NCBI GenBank assembly: GCA_025655455.1
Contig: JAHXIV010000031.1
Coordinates: 1-64,000 of the forward strand
Length of the DNA stretch: 64,000 nt
Origin: a gamma proteobacterium symbiont of Taylorina sp.
Lineage (GTDB): Bacteria; Pseudomonadota; Gammaproteobacteria; GRL18
Direction: 5' to 3'
Translations under genes and position numbers: made by a program
Notes under the pieces: model-generated
Database searches by the model: none
Seen by the model: the letters and a program-made list of their open reading frames with translations, nothing else
What the model was told of the DNA's origin: nothing
Shown: piece by piece, positions 7,789 through 15,099 of the stretch
How the letters are laid out: the number at the start of each line of letters is the position of its first letter
Position numbering within the stretch: the stretch's first letter is position 1

Positions 7789-8928
7789 AGAAATTACCCT
7801 GGCAGAGGTGCTTAGGGACGCCGGTTATAATACCTCACATGTTGGAAAGTGGCATATGGGGGATATCAAACAAGCCTATGCCAACAATCAGGGCTTTATG
7901 CATGCAGAGTTTCCTATTCATCAGCAAGGTCAGCTAGCAATTATGGGTAGAGATATGGAAACGGCTGACATTATTCGCGGTGTTGAAGTGCATGATGGTA
8001 AACTGGTTGAAGTGGATATGAACCCAGGTGAAGCCTGGACTCAAAAAAATATCGTGAAATGAATGAGCGTTATCAGAAAAATGCTCTGGGACAATTACGT
8101 AGCCTGGCAAAACAAGATAAGCCATTTTTCCTCAATTACTGGCCACTATTTCCGCTGTCCTTTTTCAGGAACATAGAAGTCAATACAACACACTTAATGG
8201 TGAAACCATGATTGATAATCCTGGTTGAAGTCGATGAGTGGATTGGTGAAATAATTGCTGAAGTTGATAAGCTGGGGATTGCTGAAAATACCATTATTGT
8301 TGTTATGGGTGACAATGGTTCATTTCTGCAATATCAAGGATCCACTGGACAATCTGACCGAATTTATCGTGGTGGAAAGGCCGACCATTTGGCAGGCGGT
8401 ATCCGGGTTAATGCATGGATCCAATGGAAGGTATGATTGAAGCAGGTAGTTCAGCCGAAGAGATCATTCATGTCATTGATCTCTTTACTACTTTTTCCCT
8501 ATTAGCCAATGCAAAAGATGGAATTCCCAGAGATCGGATTATTGATGGGGTCGATCAAAGTGGTGTCTTTCTGCTGGGTGACAGCAATGGCTCCCGTGAC
8601 TATGTCTATATTTATGAAGGCTCAGAGTTAAAGTCACTGGTTAAAAATAAATATAAGATACATCATGCCCCCTTGGAACAAATCCTATTGCTTCATCCAT
8701 TTTTGATCTCTATCACGATCCAAGAGAAAGTCGCCCTATTGATGCCATTAAAGATGCCCATGGGCAGGTGGTCAGTTTGCTGGTATGGCAAAGCGACACC
8801 TTGCTATGAAGAAAAAGTACCCTGATCGTCCAGCCACATATGGTATCCCTTATGAAGGGATTAAAAATCTCAGGCCTGAGAGTAAAAAAGTGGTTGAAAT
8901 CTTTATGTTAGGTTTGCCAAAAAAATAA
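7783..8928 (+). pseudogene. arylsulfatase remnant (N-terminus deleted, several frameshifts)
   Basis: Pieces in different frames reconstruct the middle and C-terminal parts of an arylsulfatase. They include Leu-Arg-Asp-Ala-Gly-Tyr-Asn-Thr followed by Gly-Lys-Trp-His-Met-Gly (about 7808-7860), Pro-Phe-Phe-Leu-Asn-Tyr-Trp-Pro (about 8116-8140), Val-Val-Met-Gly-Asp-Asn-Gly-Ser (about 8290-8330), then Asp-Leu-Phe-Thr-Thr-Phe. Stops or frame changes occur near 8062, 8160, 8220, 8430 and 8690-8815. The N-terminal region that would carry the Cys-x-Pro-x-Arg formylglycine site is absent: homology starts at the stop of the DUF481 gene. The gene is non-functional, and the decay looks advanced but recent enough to read. 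Confidence 0.85.
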
Positions 8929-8968
8929 GAACGACCTAACATTACTTTAATTATATGGAATAGGTTCA

Positions 8969-9989
8969 ATAAAAAAATTAACGACTTTAAGCTTATCACT
9001 CTTTATTTTATCAGGGGTAACTCATCTTGCTTTTGCTGATGTAATGATATTCCCTGCCAAAGGCGCATTGGGTGGAGCAAAACAGGCTTCTGCAAATAAT
9101 AGAAATCAATATATCATCTTGGACTGGGCTTGGAATTTGATTCAGACTGGGGCGGACGCTATTTTGTCACAGAAACAGAGTTTCTGACTGTGATGACTGC
9201 TGTTAATTTGGGTTATAAAGTTAATGATAAACTCTCTATTGGTGGTGGTATTAATATTCTTTATAGTACTTTAACTGTAAAAATGGATTGGAATAACCCC
9301 GCATCAATTCCAGACAGTCGGATAAAAATTGATGATTCTGATATTGCTTATGGTTTTAATCTGGGCTTATTATATGAATTTTCAGCATCAACCCATTGGG
9401 AATAAACTATCTGTCTGAAGTTGAATTTGAATTTAAAGATTCAGTAGATACCTCTTCTTTGAATGGAATTCCTACCCATATTTTAGGGGATGCCAATGTT
9501 GATATGGATATGAACTTGCCCCAGGCTTTTTCAATGAGCCTTTTTCACCAATTAGACAAAACGTGGGCAGTCTTAGGAAGTCTGGGATGGCAGAAATGGT
9601 CTGAATTTGGTAAAACCGATCTCAGTTTTGCACAAGTGGGCAACTATACAGATGATCGTAATTTTATTGATACCTGGAGTTATGGTATTGGCTTTCACTA
9701 TCAATTATCTGAACCCTGGAAGCTAATGGTAGGTCTAACGTATGATACTTCTCCCGTGAGCAAGAAAGACAGAACAATTGATCAGCCAATGAACAGACAA
9801 ATTCGTTACGCTTTTGGTGCTCAGTATGAATACAGTCAGGATGTGACTCTTTCTGCCGCGTACGAGTTCATTGATGCGGGCAAAGCAAAAATTGAACAAA
9901 GTGGTCTGCTTCGACAAGGTACGTTAAATGGTGAATATGATAGCAATTACATTCATGTCTTCAATGTGAATGCCAGTTGGAAATTCTAG
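8969..9989 (+). pseudogene. FadL/OmpP1-type outer-membrane channel remnant
   Basis: A signal-peptide-like start (Lys-Lys-Leu-Thr-Thr-Leu-Ser-Leu-Ser then Leu-Ala-Phe-Ala-Asp) lies at 8969, but its first codon is ATA. Near 9110-9125 the sequence jumps frame into the middle of a FadL-type barrel (Gly-Leu-Glu-Phe-Asp-Ser-Asp-Trp-Gly-Gly), so a large internal part including the hatch is missing. A frameshift after the stop near 9405 leads into the last part (9396-9989), which has Met-Asn-Leu-Pro-Gln-Ala-Phe and ends Ala-Ser-Trp-Lys-Phe. This family imports long-chain fatty acids or other hydrophobic compounds. It lies beside the sulfatase remnant and is likely part of the same lost pathway. Confidence 0.82.
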
Positions 9990-10030
9990 ACAAGCATAAA
10001 ATTTCAAATATTAGTCCCTGGTGTATATTG

Positions 10031-10057
10031 GCAGAGATTCAGAAACTGAACCTCTGC
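10031..10057. terminator. perfect hairpin between convergent genes
   Basis: GCAGAG-A-TTCAG and CTGAA-C-CTCTGC form an 11-pair stem, with one internal A-C mismatch, around an AAA loop. It lies between the FadL remnant and the DUF3313 gene, which converge here. There is no clear T run on either strand, so it may be a factor-assisted terminator or a protective 3' hairpin. Confidence 0.5.
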
Positions 10058-10082
10058 TGCATCTAACGGGGGAGGTAGATTA

Positions 10083-10748
10083 TCAACGTACTTCTGCTCT
10101 CAGGGCTTTTAATCGATCAACTACCCTTGTTGCCCATTGTTCCAAAATAGGGTTAATATCAGCCAATAAAATAGCAGAATTTTTATCTTGTTTCTTCTTT
10201 CCAGCTTTTAAATCAACAGCCTGACCAAGCAGTTGTCCATCAACAGAATCAAGTATTCTAAGCTCACTCATTACTCGTGCACTTTCTTTCTCTCCACCAG
10301 CAGCTCGTCTTCCACCAGTAACAGCGGCTGCAATAGGAACGTATTGATACCCTTTTAAATCATCGAAACTACTAAAAACACTAGTTATTGCTGTTTGAAG
10401 ACGTATGGTGCCTGAACCTGCGTTATTAACCACATTAAATTCTTTGGCCAGCTTCTGTTTTAGCAATGCTTCATATTTTTCAGCAATAGCCACTAAAAGC
10501 TTTTGATCCGTTTGTGTTTCAGCATCGGGTGTAATAATGAGTACTTTGTCAACCATAATAGCATTGTACTTCTGCCAATTTATTCCTGGTGTAACGTAGC
10601 CCAATGCCTCTTTATCTGCGGAGGTTGGCTTCAGGATTGTGTAGTCATCAAGAAACCCTGAAAACTTACTATCGCTTACCTTGTTATTACTGGCACAACC
10701 AGTGATTAAAGCACTGGAAATGACTAAGCTTGCAAAGAGTTTGTTCAT
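10083..10748 (-). CDS. DUF3313 family lipoprotein
   Basis: The start is placed at 10748, where GGAG lies a proper distance upstream; an in-frame ATG four codons earlier overlaps that ribosome-binding site. The protein has a lipoprotein signal with lipobox Leu-Ile-Thr-Gly-Cys. DUF3313 features follow: a Ser-Gly-Phe-Leu-Asp-Asp-Tyr segment, Lys-Tyr-Asn-Ala-Ile-Met-Val-Asp-Lys-Val, and a central Gly/Ala-rich stretch. The C-terminus has an Asp-Arg-Leu helix. It is a predicted lipid-anchored periplasmic or outer-membrane protein of unknown function, complete and of normal length. It lies between two decayed genes. Confidence 0.85.
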   Translation of the reverse strand: MNKLFASLVISSALITGCASNNKVSDSKFSGFLDDYTILKPTSADKEALGYVTPGINWQKYNAIMVDKVLIITPDAETQTDQKLLVAIAEKYEALLKQKLAKEFNVVNNAGSGTIRLQTAITSVFSSFDDLKGYQYVPIAAAVTGGRRAAGGEKESARVMSELRILDSVDGQLLGQAVDLKAGKKKQDKNSAILLADINPILEQWATRVVDRLKALRAEVR

Positions 10749-10819
10749 ATTTTTCTCCATTAAATTATTATTTTGCTTACAAAATAATAAGTATTTATTT
10801 GCCTATAAAAAACAAACAG

Positions 10820-11334
10820 CTACTTATTCATTACTCTGGTTTGTGGGAACCGGTGGCTCCAGACCATCCAAAGAACATGCGGATATTGTGGCACACGTTC
10901 CAGTTTTTTTCCATTGGCACTACCATAAACATCAATATTGCTAATATTTATGACTTCTCCATCAACAAGTCGGCTTGTGGCACAGGCATAAACTCAGCTG
11001 TATGATGATGTCCACGTAACCAGATGTATGGAACAAAGAAATTAGTAATAAAAATGCAGCCAAGGATGACTATCATGTAGCTGATAATCAGACGTTTACT
11101 CATGAATTTGCTGTTGAAATATTGGTAAAGAACATATAAGGCAACAATGACCAGTAATATACTAATCCAGGTGAGGTTAGGATGTATTGCATATAGCCAT
11201 GTGCTGGGTAAATTTAACAGCTGGCCTAATTCAGTAAAAAGGGTTACTCCAAAAATACCAGAAGCAGTTGATAATACAACTAAAAACCATGTAATATTCA
11301 TATTTGATTTAGTCTCAGGTACTGATTGATTCAT
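10820..11334 (-). pseudogene. DUF3179-type membrane protein with large internal deletion
   Basis: The 5' part, from about 11334, encodes three hydrophobic segments followed by His-Thr-Ala-Glu-Phe-Met-Pro-Val-Pro-Gln-Ala-Asp. It runs into a TAA at 10948. Immediately there, another frame continues with Leu-Val-Asp-Gly-Glu-Val and ends with Val-Tyr-Gly-Ser-Ala-Asn-Gly, then Leu-Trp-Met-Val-Trp-Ser-His, closing at 10820. These match the beginning and end of long DUF3179 membrane proteins, so several hundred internal residues are missing and the junction is out of frame. The frame is open upstream to 11397, but the ATG at 11334 fits the topology best. Confidence 0.65.
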
Positions 11335-11397
11335 ATAAAATTTTATTTCTTGGTTTGTAATAAATGAGCACATTATGTTATTCATAGATCGATGCAA

Positions 11398-11857
11398 ATA
11401 TCAGGTATTAAAATATTCTTTTTTAGCTCCTTAGAATTTTACTTCTATTGCTTTTATACGACATTAATAGATGACAGTAGGATGTATTGACAGATATTCA
11501 AGTTGCATAAATCTTATCTCAAGTTTATGAGATAAGACTATACTTTATATTCAGGATTTTGTTCAGTAATTGGGTAAACCCTTTGAATTTATTAATTCTG
11601 TAGGCTAGAACAAATTAGCTGTGTCTATCCAGGAAATCTTTATTTAAATTGATAATAATGGCATTATATTCTTATAAAATATTATGCAGCATCAAAAAAA
11701 CGCAATTTAAGCATTAATTACAAAATACTTTCATCAATCATGAATTTGTCATCATAATCTCTTTGCAGGAAACTAATTACAGAAAAAATGCTTACAAAAT
11801 AACAGCGGTAAAAATTCATTTGCCGAGAGTTCGTATTAAAATAACTAACTAAAAATT
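11398..11857. other. AT-rich spacer with a perfect 10-bp inverted repeat
   Basis: No gene is supported in this 460-base stretch. The notable element is at 11512-11537: TCTTATCTCA, a six-base loop, then TGAGATAAGA. It could be an operator, or a bidirectional terminator lacking a T tract, between the DUF3179 remnant and the AraC gene. AraC-type regulators often control divergent or own promoters from such spacers, but no direct-repeat operator is obvious. Confidence 0.5.
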
Positions 11858-12868
11858 ATGGATATTAAACCTCATAGTGACATAATTATTCTCCTTGATC
11901 GGGAATTTGATAGTTTTGAAGAGCTATCACACCTGGCCGTTCAATGGGATGCCGATTTTCGCCAATTAAGTGCGGTGCAATATAAATCGTCTGTTTTTCA
12001 AGCAATGACTGGCTCGATACTTATATCTAATGTTAACTTTGGCTGCAATGTGGAACAAAGAGGTTCTACTCCTCAGGGGATGCGCACTTTTGCCGTTCTT
12101 GATAGCAACTGTTCAGAAGTACATTGGTTTGGACATATTGTCAGTAAAGATGATTTACTTATTTTTCCTTCCCATGGTGATGTTGATTCGTTTTCACAAG
12201 CTGGATTTAATGTGACAGCAATTAGCATTCCAGAAGAACTTCTGGCTGAATTTTTTGAGCAAAATGGTTTTGATAATATCAGTAAAATTATGGAACCTGG
12301 GGAAATGGTAACAAGAACTTCTCAAAATAATATTAATGAGTTGCGTTATTTGTTTCAGCAACTGAAAAATATTCTACAAAAAAAGACACTTGAACTCACA
12401 AAACCCATTATTCATCTAAACAATAGTCAGTTATCTGGTGATGAGCCTCAAAACCAGATTTTGCTATCTATTTTCAATATTATGACAAATGATTGTGATA
12501 CAAATAGAAGTACTTTGCATGATCTATCCTCCCATAGGAGATCTCATGCACTCCAGCTGATAATTAATTACATTAAAATAAATAATAAGAAGAACATCCC
12601 AATTAAAACACTATGCTATGTGGCACAAATTTCAGAGCGCACATTACAATATTTATTTAAACGGGAATTAGGCTTAACACCCAAAGCCTATATAAAAGGA
12701 CAAAAACTCTATAGCATCCACAAAGAGCTACGTTCTTCTAATCAATTCAATGTTGGAATAACAGATATTGCTAATAAATATGGCTTTTGGCATATGGGTC
12801 AATTTGCTGCGGACTACTATAAGATTTATGGGGAATTACCTTCTGTAACATTTAAACATTCTTCATAA
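11858..12868 (+). CDS. AraC family transcriptional regulator
   Basis: This 336-residue protein has an AraC/XylS-type DNA-binding domain at about residues 225-330. The first helix-turn-helix contains Cys-Tyr-Val-Ala-Gln-Ile-Ser-Glu-Arg-Thr-Leu, followed by Phe-Lys-Arg-Glu-Leu-Gly. The second contains Ile-Thr-Asp-Ile-Ala-Asn-Lys-Tyr-Gly-Phe. The N-terminal domain (about 1-190) is an effector domain without recognisable ligand residues; its Gly-Cys-Asn-Val-Glu-Gln-Arg-Gly segment occurs in a known AraC subgroup. It is complete and close to the decayed sulfatase/FadL cluster, so it may once have controlled that cluster. No operator could be identified. Confidence 0.9.
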   Translation: MDIKPHSDIIILLDREFDSFEELSHLAVQWDADFRQLSAVQYKSSVFQAMTGSILISNVNFGCNVEQRGSTPQGMRTFAVLDSNCSEVHWFGHIVSKDDLLIFPSHGDVDSFSQAGFNVTAISIPEELLAEFFEQNGFDNISKIMEPGEMVTRTSQNNINELRYLFQQLKNILQKKTLELTKPIIHLNNSQLSGDEPQNQILLSIFNIMTNDCDTNRSTLHDLSSHRRSHALQLIINYIKINNKKNIPIKTLCYVAQISERTLQYLFKRELGLTPKAYIKGQKLYSIHKELRSSNQFNVGITDIANKYGFWHMGQFAADYYKIYGELPSVTFKHSS

Positions 12869-12877
12869 CACATTTTG

Positions 12878-12899
12878 CCCCAGAACAAGTATCCTGGGG
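12878..12899. terminator. short hairpin after the AraC gene
   Basis: CCCCAG at 12878-12883 pairs with CTGGGG at 12894-12899, nine bases after the AraC stop. There is no T run, so termination is only suggested by position. Confidence 0.35.
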
Positions 12900-12944
12900 A
12901 GGCTATACTACAAAAGATATTAAGATCTGTCAGTTTTGTCTAGA

Positions 12945-13236
12945 ATGATTGCTTTGACTTATAACCGGTGGAATTTATTTCTTCGTTGTGCCATTCCAGA
13001 AAAACATCATGAAGCAATTACCAGCCGTCCTTTGTTGCTGAGTAGTATCGGTCTTTAACCAAAACAAGTCATCAATAAAAATGTTCATTACCAGTACTCA
13101 TGGTGATCTTAATAAATTAAGAACAATTTATAAGAGGTTAGTTCTATTTTTTAATGATATAAAATCAATTGTTCAGCAGCTAACTTTGTATGAATGCTAA
13201 GGTCGTATTTTAGCCAAAGCCATGGAAAATTTTAGG
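12945..13236 (+). mobile_element. IS1380-type transposase C-terminal remnant
   Basis: Three frame-broken pieces read like the C-terminal end of IS1380 family transposases. The first (12945-13058) has Tyr-Asn-Arg-Trp-Asn-Leu-Phe, then Lys-His-His-Glu-Ala-Ile-Thr-Ser-Arg-Pro-Leu-Leu-Leu. The second (from 13081) has Ile-Thr-Ser-Thr-His-Gly and Gln-Gln-Leu-Thr. A TAA at 13198-13200 interrupts it exactly where the family has Trp, and the motif continues as Gly-Arg-Ile-Leu-Ala-Lys-Ala-Met-Glu. The catalytic core is absent, so the element is dead. No terminal inverted repeats were located. Confidence 0.78.
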
Positions 13237-13503
13237 CTGAAGATGGTGAAAACAGACAAGTTGAACTGCTGGAATCTGCTTAGAAAAAAACAGGCTAAAA
13301 TTGAAGTGAAACTCTGCTGGTTCTGTAACGTTCAAACTTTTGTTCTAAACATCTGTTGCCCAGGCAATACTGTAATATAGTCATAGATTACTTTACGTTA
13401 TGAGTTTGTTATTAGACCTAAGCAATTCAGTTTTTTTCCATAAAATATCATTAATATTTAGAAAATAAAATACAATAGCAATCATTGATCAGAGCATAAC
13501 AAC

Positions 13504-13532
13504 TTGCGACTTTAAAAGAAATGGTTTATAAA
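13504..13532 (+). promoter_or_regulatory. sigma-70 promoter for slyD
   Basis: TTGCGA at 13504-13509 and TATAAA at 13527-13532 are separated by 17 bases, ending about 31 bases before the slyD ATG. This is a good match to the consensus. Confidence 0.6.
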
Positions 13533-13563
13533 TAACTTTCTTTTTTAATCATGTGGAAAACCA

Positions 13564-14106
13564 ATGAGTATAATTCAAGATCAGATAGTAGCAATAAAAT
13601 ATACAGCTTCAGTCGAGAATGAAGTAGTAGATAATAATATGGAAAATGAAACTCCACTTTTTTTCATGTTTGGTCGTGGCCAAATGATGCCTGGACTGGA
13701 AAGCCGAATTACTGATATGAATATTGGTGATACTGCTGATCTGGATATCCCCGCTGAAGAAGCCTACGGCGAACATAATCCTGATGCTGTCCAAACTGTA
13801 CCTAAAGAACATCTTGAACATATTGAATTACATGAAGGTTTAATTTTACAGGGTCAGGGTGAAAGTGGTGAACCTGTCATGGTGATGGTCAAAGAAATTA
13901 ATGATGACTCCGTTATAATGGATCATAACCATCCACTAGCTGGTCAGGATGTGAGTTTTTCTCTTAGCATTGAAGATATTCGTGATCCGAGTGAAGAAGA
14001 ATTAAGTACAGGCCTGGCGGCAGAAAACCAGCATCATCATTCAGGCGGTTGCTGTGGTGATGGAGAAGGTAGTGAGGGGGATGAAAGTGGTTGTGGCTGC
14101 CATTAA
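13564..14106 (+). CDS. slyD: FKBP-type peptidyl-prolyl isomerase, SlyD-like
   Basis: This 180-residue protein has the split FKBP domain of SlyD: Phe-Met-Phe-Gly-Arg-Gly-Gln-Met-Met-Pro-Gly-Leu-Glu (about residues 35-47), then Pro-Ala-Glu-Glu-Ala-Tyr-Gly. The insert-in-flap chaperone region (about 70-125) follows, then a return to Asp-His-Asn-His-Pro-Leu-Ala-Gly. The C-terminal tail (about 150-180) is rich in His and Cys (His-His-His, Cys-Cys, Cys-Gly-Cys-His), the Ni/Zn-binding tail of SlyD. It acts in the cytoplasm as prolyl isomerase, chaperone and metal donor. The full domain set is present. It converges with the RraB-type gene, with six bases between the two stops. Confidence 0.93.
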   Translation: MSIIQDQIVAIKYTASVENEVVDNNMENETPLFFMFGRGQMMPGLESRITDMNIGDTADLDIPAEEAYGEHNPDAVQTVPKEHLEHIELHEGLILQGQGESGEPVMVMVKEINDDSVIMDHNHPLAGQDVSFSLSIEDIRDPSEEELSTGLAAENQHHHSGGCCGDGEGSEGDESGCGCH

Positions 14107-14112
14107 AAAATA

Positions 14113-14442
14113 CTAAAAATAGACAGGAGACACATCCATTCCATCATATTGTTTGATGTGTCTTTTTTCAGCCAGTTGATAAAATTCCTGATTTCTCTGA
14201 TGTAAGGAATTGATACTATGCTGTTCAATTTTTTCCAGCTGTAACCAGAACATTTCGTCAGGAAATGACTGATTGATATCAATCACTTCATAACCTTCCA
14301 GCTCAAGTTCTTGGGCAATTTCTTGCAGAGGCTCAATAGTTTGGTGCTTGAAAAAGTATCCCCAAGCTAGTTCCTGATCCATATTCCAGCCAGCTTTCTG
14401 CATTTTTCGAAAAAGTTGTTGCAGATCTGCTTTGCTAATCAT
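14113..14442 (-). CDS. RraB domain protein (ribonuclease E inhibitor type)
   Basis: This 109-residue protein matches the RraB fold. It has an N-terminal helix with a Trp-Asn-Met-Asp segment, His-Gln-Thr-Ile then Glu-Leu-Glu-Leu-Glu-Gly-Tyr-Glu-Val, a Phe-Trp-Leu-Gln-Leu-Glu-Lys strand, and the signature Tyr-Asp-Gly-Met-Asp-Val near the C-terminus. RraB binds RNase E and modulates mRNA decay in Escherichia coli; whether this paralogue does so is inferred from the domain only. It lies downstream of the merR-type gene with an 18-base gap and may be the last gene of the thrS-to-merR operon. Confidence 0.8.
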   Translation of the reverse strand: MISKADLQQLFRKMQKAGWNMDQELAWGYFFKHQTIEPLQEIAQELELEGYEVIDINQSFPDEMFWLQLEKIEQHSINSLHQRNQEFYQLAEKRHIKQYDGMDVSPVYF

Positions 14443-14460
14443 AAGTTATGACAACATTTG

Positions 14461-14817
14461 TTAACTTTTTAAAATATCCAGGACTTCCTCTAACTCAGTT
14501 CTCAATTGATTAACAATTTGGTGACTGCGGGTAACATCTTCCTTGGATTTTTCACCATCTAGTTTTTGACGTGCTCCGCCAATCGTATAACCGTGCTCAT
14601 AAAGCAAGCTGCGGATCTGGCGGATCATAATAACATCCTGACGCTGATAATAGCGACGGTTACCACGACGTTTTACAGGCTTTAATTTAGGAAATTCCTG
14701 TTCCCAGTAGCGGAGTACATGAGGTTTTACATCACATAAATCACTCACTTCACCAATTGTAAAATAACGCTTCCCTGGAATAACGGGGAGTTCATTATTA
14801 TTCGACGCTTCCAGCAT
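14461..14817 (-). CDS. MerR family transcriptional regulator
   Basis: This 118-residue protein has a MerR winged helix-turn-helix at about residues 17-85: Tyr-Phe-Thr-Ile-Gly-Glu-Val-Ser, Pro-His-Val-Leu-Arg-Tyr-Trp-Glu, Arg-Arg-Gly-Asn-Arg-Arg-Tyr-Tyr, and Gly-Tyr-Thr-Ile-Gly-Gly-Ala-Arg. A short coiled dimerisation helix follows, with no Cys-based effector domain. This is the small MerR protein that regularly follows ihfA in gammaproteobacteria; its targets are not known. Its ATG lies 20 bases inside the end of ihfA, implying coupled translation. Confidence 0.92.
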   Translation of the reverse strand: MLEASNNNELPVIPGKRYFTIGEVSDLCDVKPHVLRYWEQEFPKLKPVKRRGNRRYYQRQDVIMIRQIRSLLYEHGYTIGGARQKLDGEKSKEDVTRSHQIVNQLRTELEEVLDILKS

Positions 14818-15097
14818 AGGCTTCTACTCGAGTTTTTAATTTTTGTCCAGGTTTAAATGTTACCACACGGCGTGCAGAAATAGGAATTTCTTCGCCTGTT
14901 TTTGGATTGCGCCCCGGGCGTTCGCTTTTATCTCTAATATCGAAGTTGCCGAAGCCGGATAATTTTATCTGACCTCCGGTTTCAAGGGCAACACGTAATT
15001 CTTCATAAAAAGATTCAACAAATTCTTTTGCTTCACGTTTGTTGAGCCCTAACTCATCAAATAATCTTTCTGCCATATCTGCTTTTGTTAACGCCAT
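14798..15097 (-). CDS. ihfA: integration host factor subunit alpha
   Basis: This 99-residue protein is full length. It starts Met-Ala-Leu-Thr-Lys-Ala and has the HU/IHF dimer core. The DNA-intercalating beta arm contains Gly-Phe-Gly-Asn-Phe, [10 protein letters not shown] and [10 protein letters not shown]. With IhfB it bends DNA at specific sites for transcription, recombination and replication. It sits directly after pheT, with two bases between stop and start, as in other gammaproteobacteria. Confidence 0.97.
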   Translation of the reverse strand: MALTKADMAERLFDELGLNKREAKEFVESFYEELRVALETGGQIKLSGFGNFDIRDKSERPGRNPKTGEEIPISARRVVTFKPGQKLKTRVEAYAGSVE

Positions 15098-15099
15098 AA

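Noticed and set aside
1-14112. Prophage
   Set aside because: No integrase, capsid, tail, lysis or phage repressor genes; the content is outer-membrane and metabolic accessory genes with an IS remnant.
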